From: Actinomycetales bacterium
GTDB lineage: Bacteria; Actinomycetota; Actinomycetes; Actinomycetales; Microbacteriaceae
Direction of reading: 5' to 3'
Assembly (NCBI GenBank): GCA_015655415.1
Contig: JAATFB010000040.1
Span: 1-48,029 of the forward strand
DNA: 48,029 nt
Position numbers and translations under genes: made by a program. Shown one piece after another: positions 47,380 through 48,029 of this stretch; position 1 is the first letter of the stretch; every line of letters starts with the position of its first letter. The notes under the pieces were generated by a model. That model searched no databases and had not been told where the DNA came from. It worked only from the letters and a program-made list of their open reading frames with translations.

Positions 47380-48029
47380 TCAGGCCCCGGTCGCGGTGGC
47401 GAGCATCCGCTCGAACGCCGCGTCGAGCTCGGGGTCGAAGCGCTGCTGCTCCGGGTGCGCGTCGTACCACTCCACGATCTCGGCGGCACCCCGGTCGAAC
47501 GTGACGGTCGTGGTGAACTCGGGCACAAGGGCCTTGACCTTCGCGTTGTCGAAGACCATGGAGTTCGCCTTGTCGCCGATCAGGCCCGGGCCGAGATCGG
47601 GCACGATGCGGGCGATGGTCTCGGACGCCACGTGCGTGAGCCGCGGCTCCACGCCGGCCGCCTCGCCCAGCCACGTGTAGATCTGGTTCCAGGTGGGCGC
47701 GTGGTCTCCGGTGATGTGGAAGGAGTCGCCGACGGCGACGGGGTTGCCGAGCAGTCCGTCGAACGCCACCGCGAAGTCGGTGTTGTGCGTGATGGTCCAC
47801 AGGCTCGTGCCGTCGCCGTGCACCACCACCGGCTTGCCCGCCCGCATCCGTGCGATGTCGGTCCAGCGCCCGGAGGTCGGGATCGACGTGCGGTCGTAGG
47901 TGTGCGACGGCCGCACGATGGTGGCGGGGAAGCCGTTGTCGCGATACTCGCGCACGAGCAGGTCCTCGCACGCGATCTTGTCGCGCGAGTACTTCCAGAA
48001 CGGGTTGCGCAGCGGGGTCGACTCCGTGA
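47380..48029 (-). CDS. NAD-dependent epimerase/dehydratase family (extended SDR), 5' end beyond window
   Basis: Only the C-terminal 216 codons are present; the frame stays open to 48029 and the N-terminal Rossmann GxxGxxG lies outside. The active-site Tyr and Lys are seen in FWKYSRDKIACEDLL near the window edge, followed by ATIVRPSHTYDRTSIP, VHGDGTSLWTITHNTDFAVAFDGLLGNPVAVGDSFHITGD and FERM-like tail. It resembles plant/bacterial nucleoside-diphosphate-sugar epimerase-like reductases (also isoflavone-reductase-type). Substrate unknown. Confidence 0.85.
   Translation of the reverse strand, partial: TESTPLRNPFWKYSRDKIACEDLLVREYRDNGFPATIVRPSHTYDRTSIPTSGRWTDIARMRAGKPVVVHGDGTSLWTITHNTDFAVAFDGLLGNPVAVGDSFHITGDHAPTWNQIYTWLGEAAGVEPRLTHVASETIARIVPDLGPGLIGDKANSMVFDNAKVKALVPEFTTTVTFDRGAAEIVEWYDAHPEQQRFDPELDAAFERMLATATGA

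Noticed and set aside
1-48029. CRISPR arrays, IS elements, prophage, tRNA or rRNA genes
   Set aside because: No spaced direct repeats, transposase or integrase motifs, or tRNA-like cloverleaf seen by eye on either strand; a tRNAscan/Infernal run would settle small RNAs.

Overview
The window is high-GC, gene-dense DNA from an actinobacterium, most likely a member of the Microbacteriaceae (Microbacterium-like; inferred from gene content and style, not proven). Supporting signs are a SigR/RsrA redox sigma/anti-sigma pair, the fused E1/E2-like 2-oxoglutarate decarboxylase Kgd, a GuaB1-type IMPDH-related protein, a DtxR/IdeR-type iron box, and many genes with a TANNNT -10 element 5-10 nt from the start codon (leaderless style). 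There is no rRNA, tRNA, CRISPR, IS element or prophage that I can see. Gene orientation alternates in short operons and almost no space is unused.

Layout. 1-7960: housekeeping and stress genes: aroA (3' end cut by the window), sigR-rsrA, kgd, guaB1. 8030-10564: a short acidic/proline-rich leader ORF overlapping the first of two CNNM/CorC-family (DUF21-CBS) membrane proteins. 10630-15506: HAD hydrolase, NAD(P)HX dehydratase, GT87-type membrane glycosyltransferase, thiamine-binding MTH1187-family protein, MFS exporter. 15541-18565: a NarL-type two-component system with an extra membrane protein that looks like a degenerate histidine kinase. 18680-21379: metX and metY, the acetyl-homoserine route to homocysteine, separated by a strong hairpin. 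21559-25165: acyltransferase-3, SDR, ung with a small upstream ORF, GNAT. 25363-27397: a YtrA-type GntR repressor with an ABC ATPase and membrane protein, preceded by a perfect 16-bp inverted repeat.

27508-40828 (possibly to 42316) is the most distinctive region: a catabolic island organised around a LacI repressor. The same 14-bp palindrome GGCAATCGATTGCC, exact or nearly so, occurs five times: between a ribokinase-family kinase and an amidase (two sites), between lacI and a four-gene operon (ThuA/STM3548-like GATase-like protein, TenA-family protein, unknown beta-rich protein, M28 peptidase), and twice between a type B carboxylesterase and a ribose/fructose-type ABC importer that runs into a phosphotriesterase-family hydrolase. 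The genes imply import of a sugar-like or sugar-conjugated compound, breakage of amide, ester or lactone bonds inside the cell, and phosphorylation of the released sugar. The substrate cannot be named from sequence.

42411-48029: a DtxR-box-controlled stand-alone SIP-domain protein, then a minus-strand set: disulfide oxidoreductase, HExxH protein and SDR overlapping by 4 bp each, then arginase family protein, F420-dependent-reductase-like NADP oxidoreductase, and an epimerase cut by the window end.
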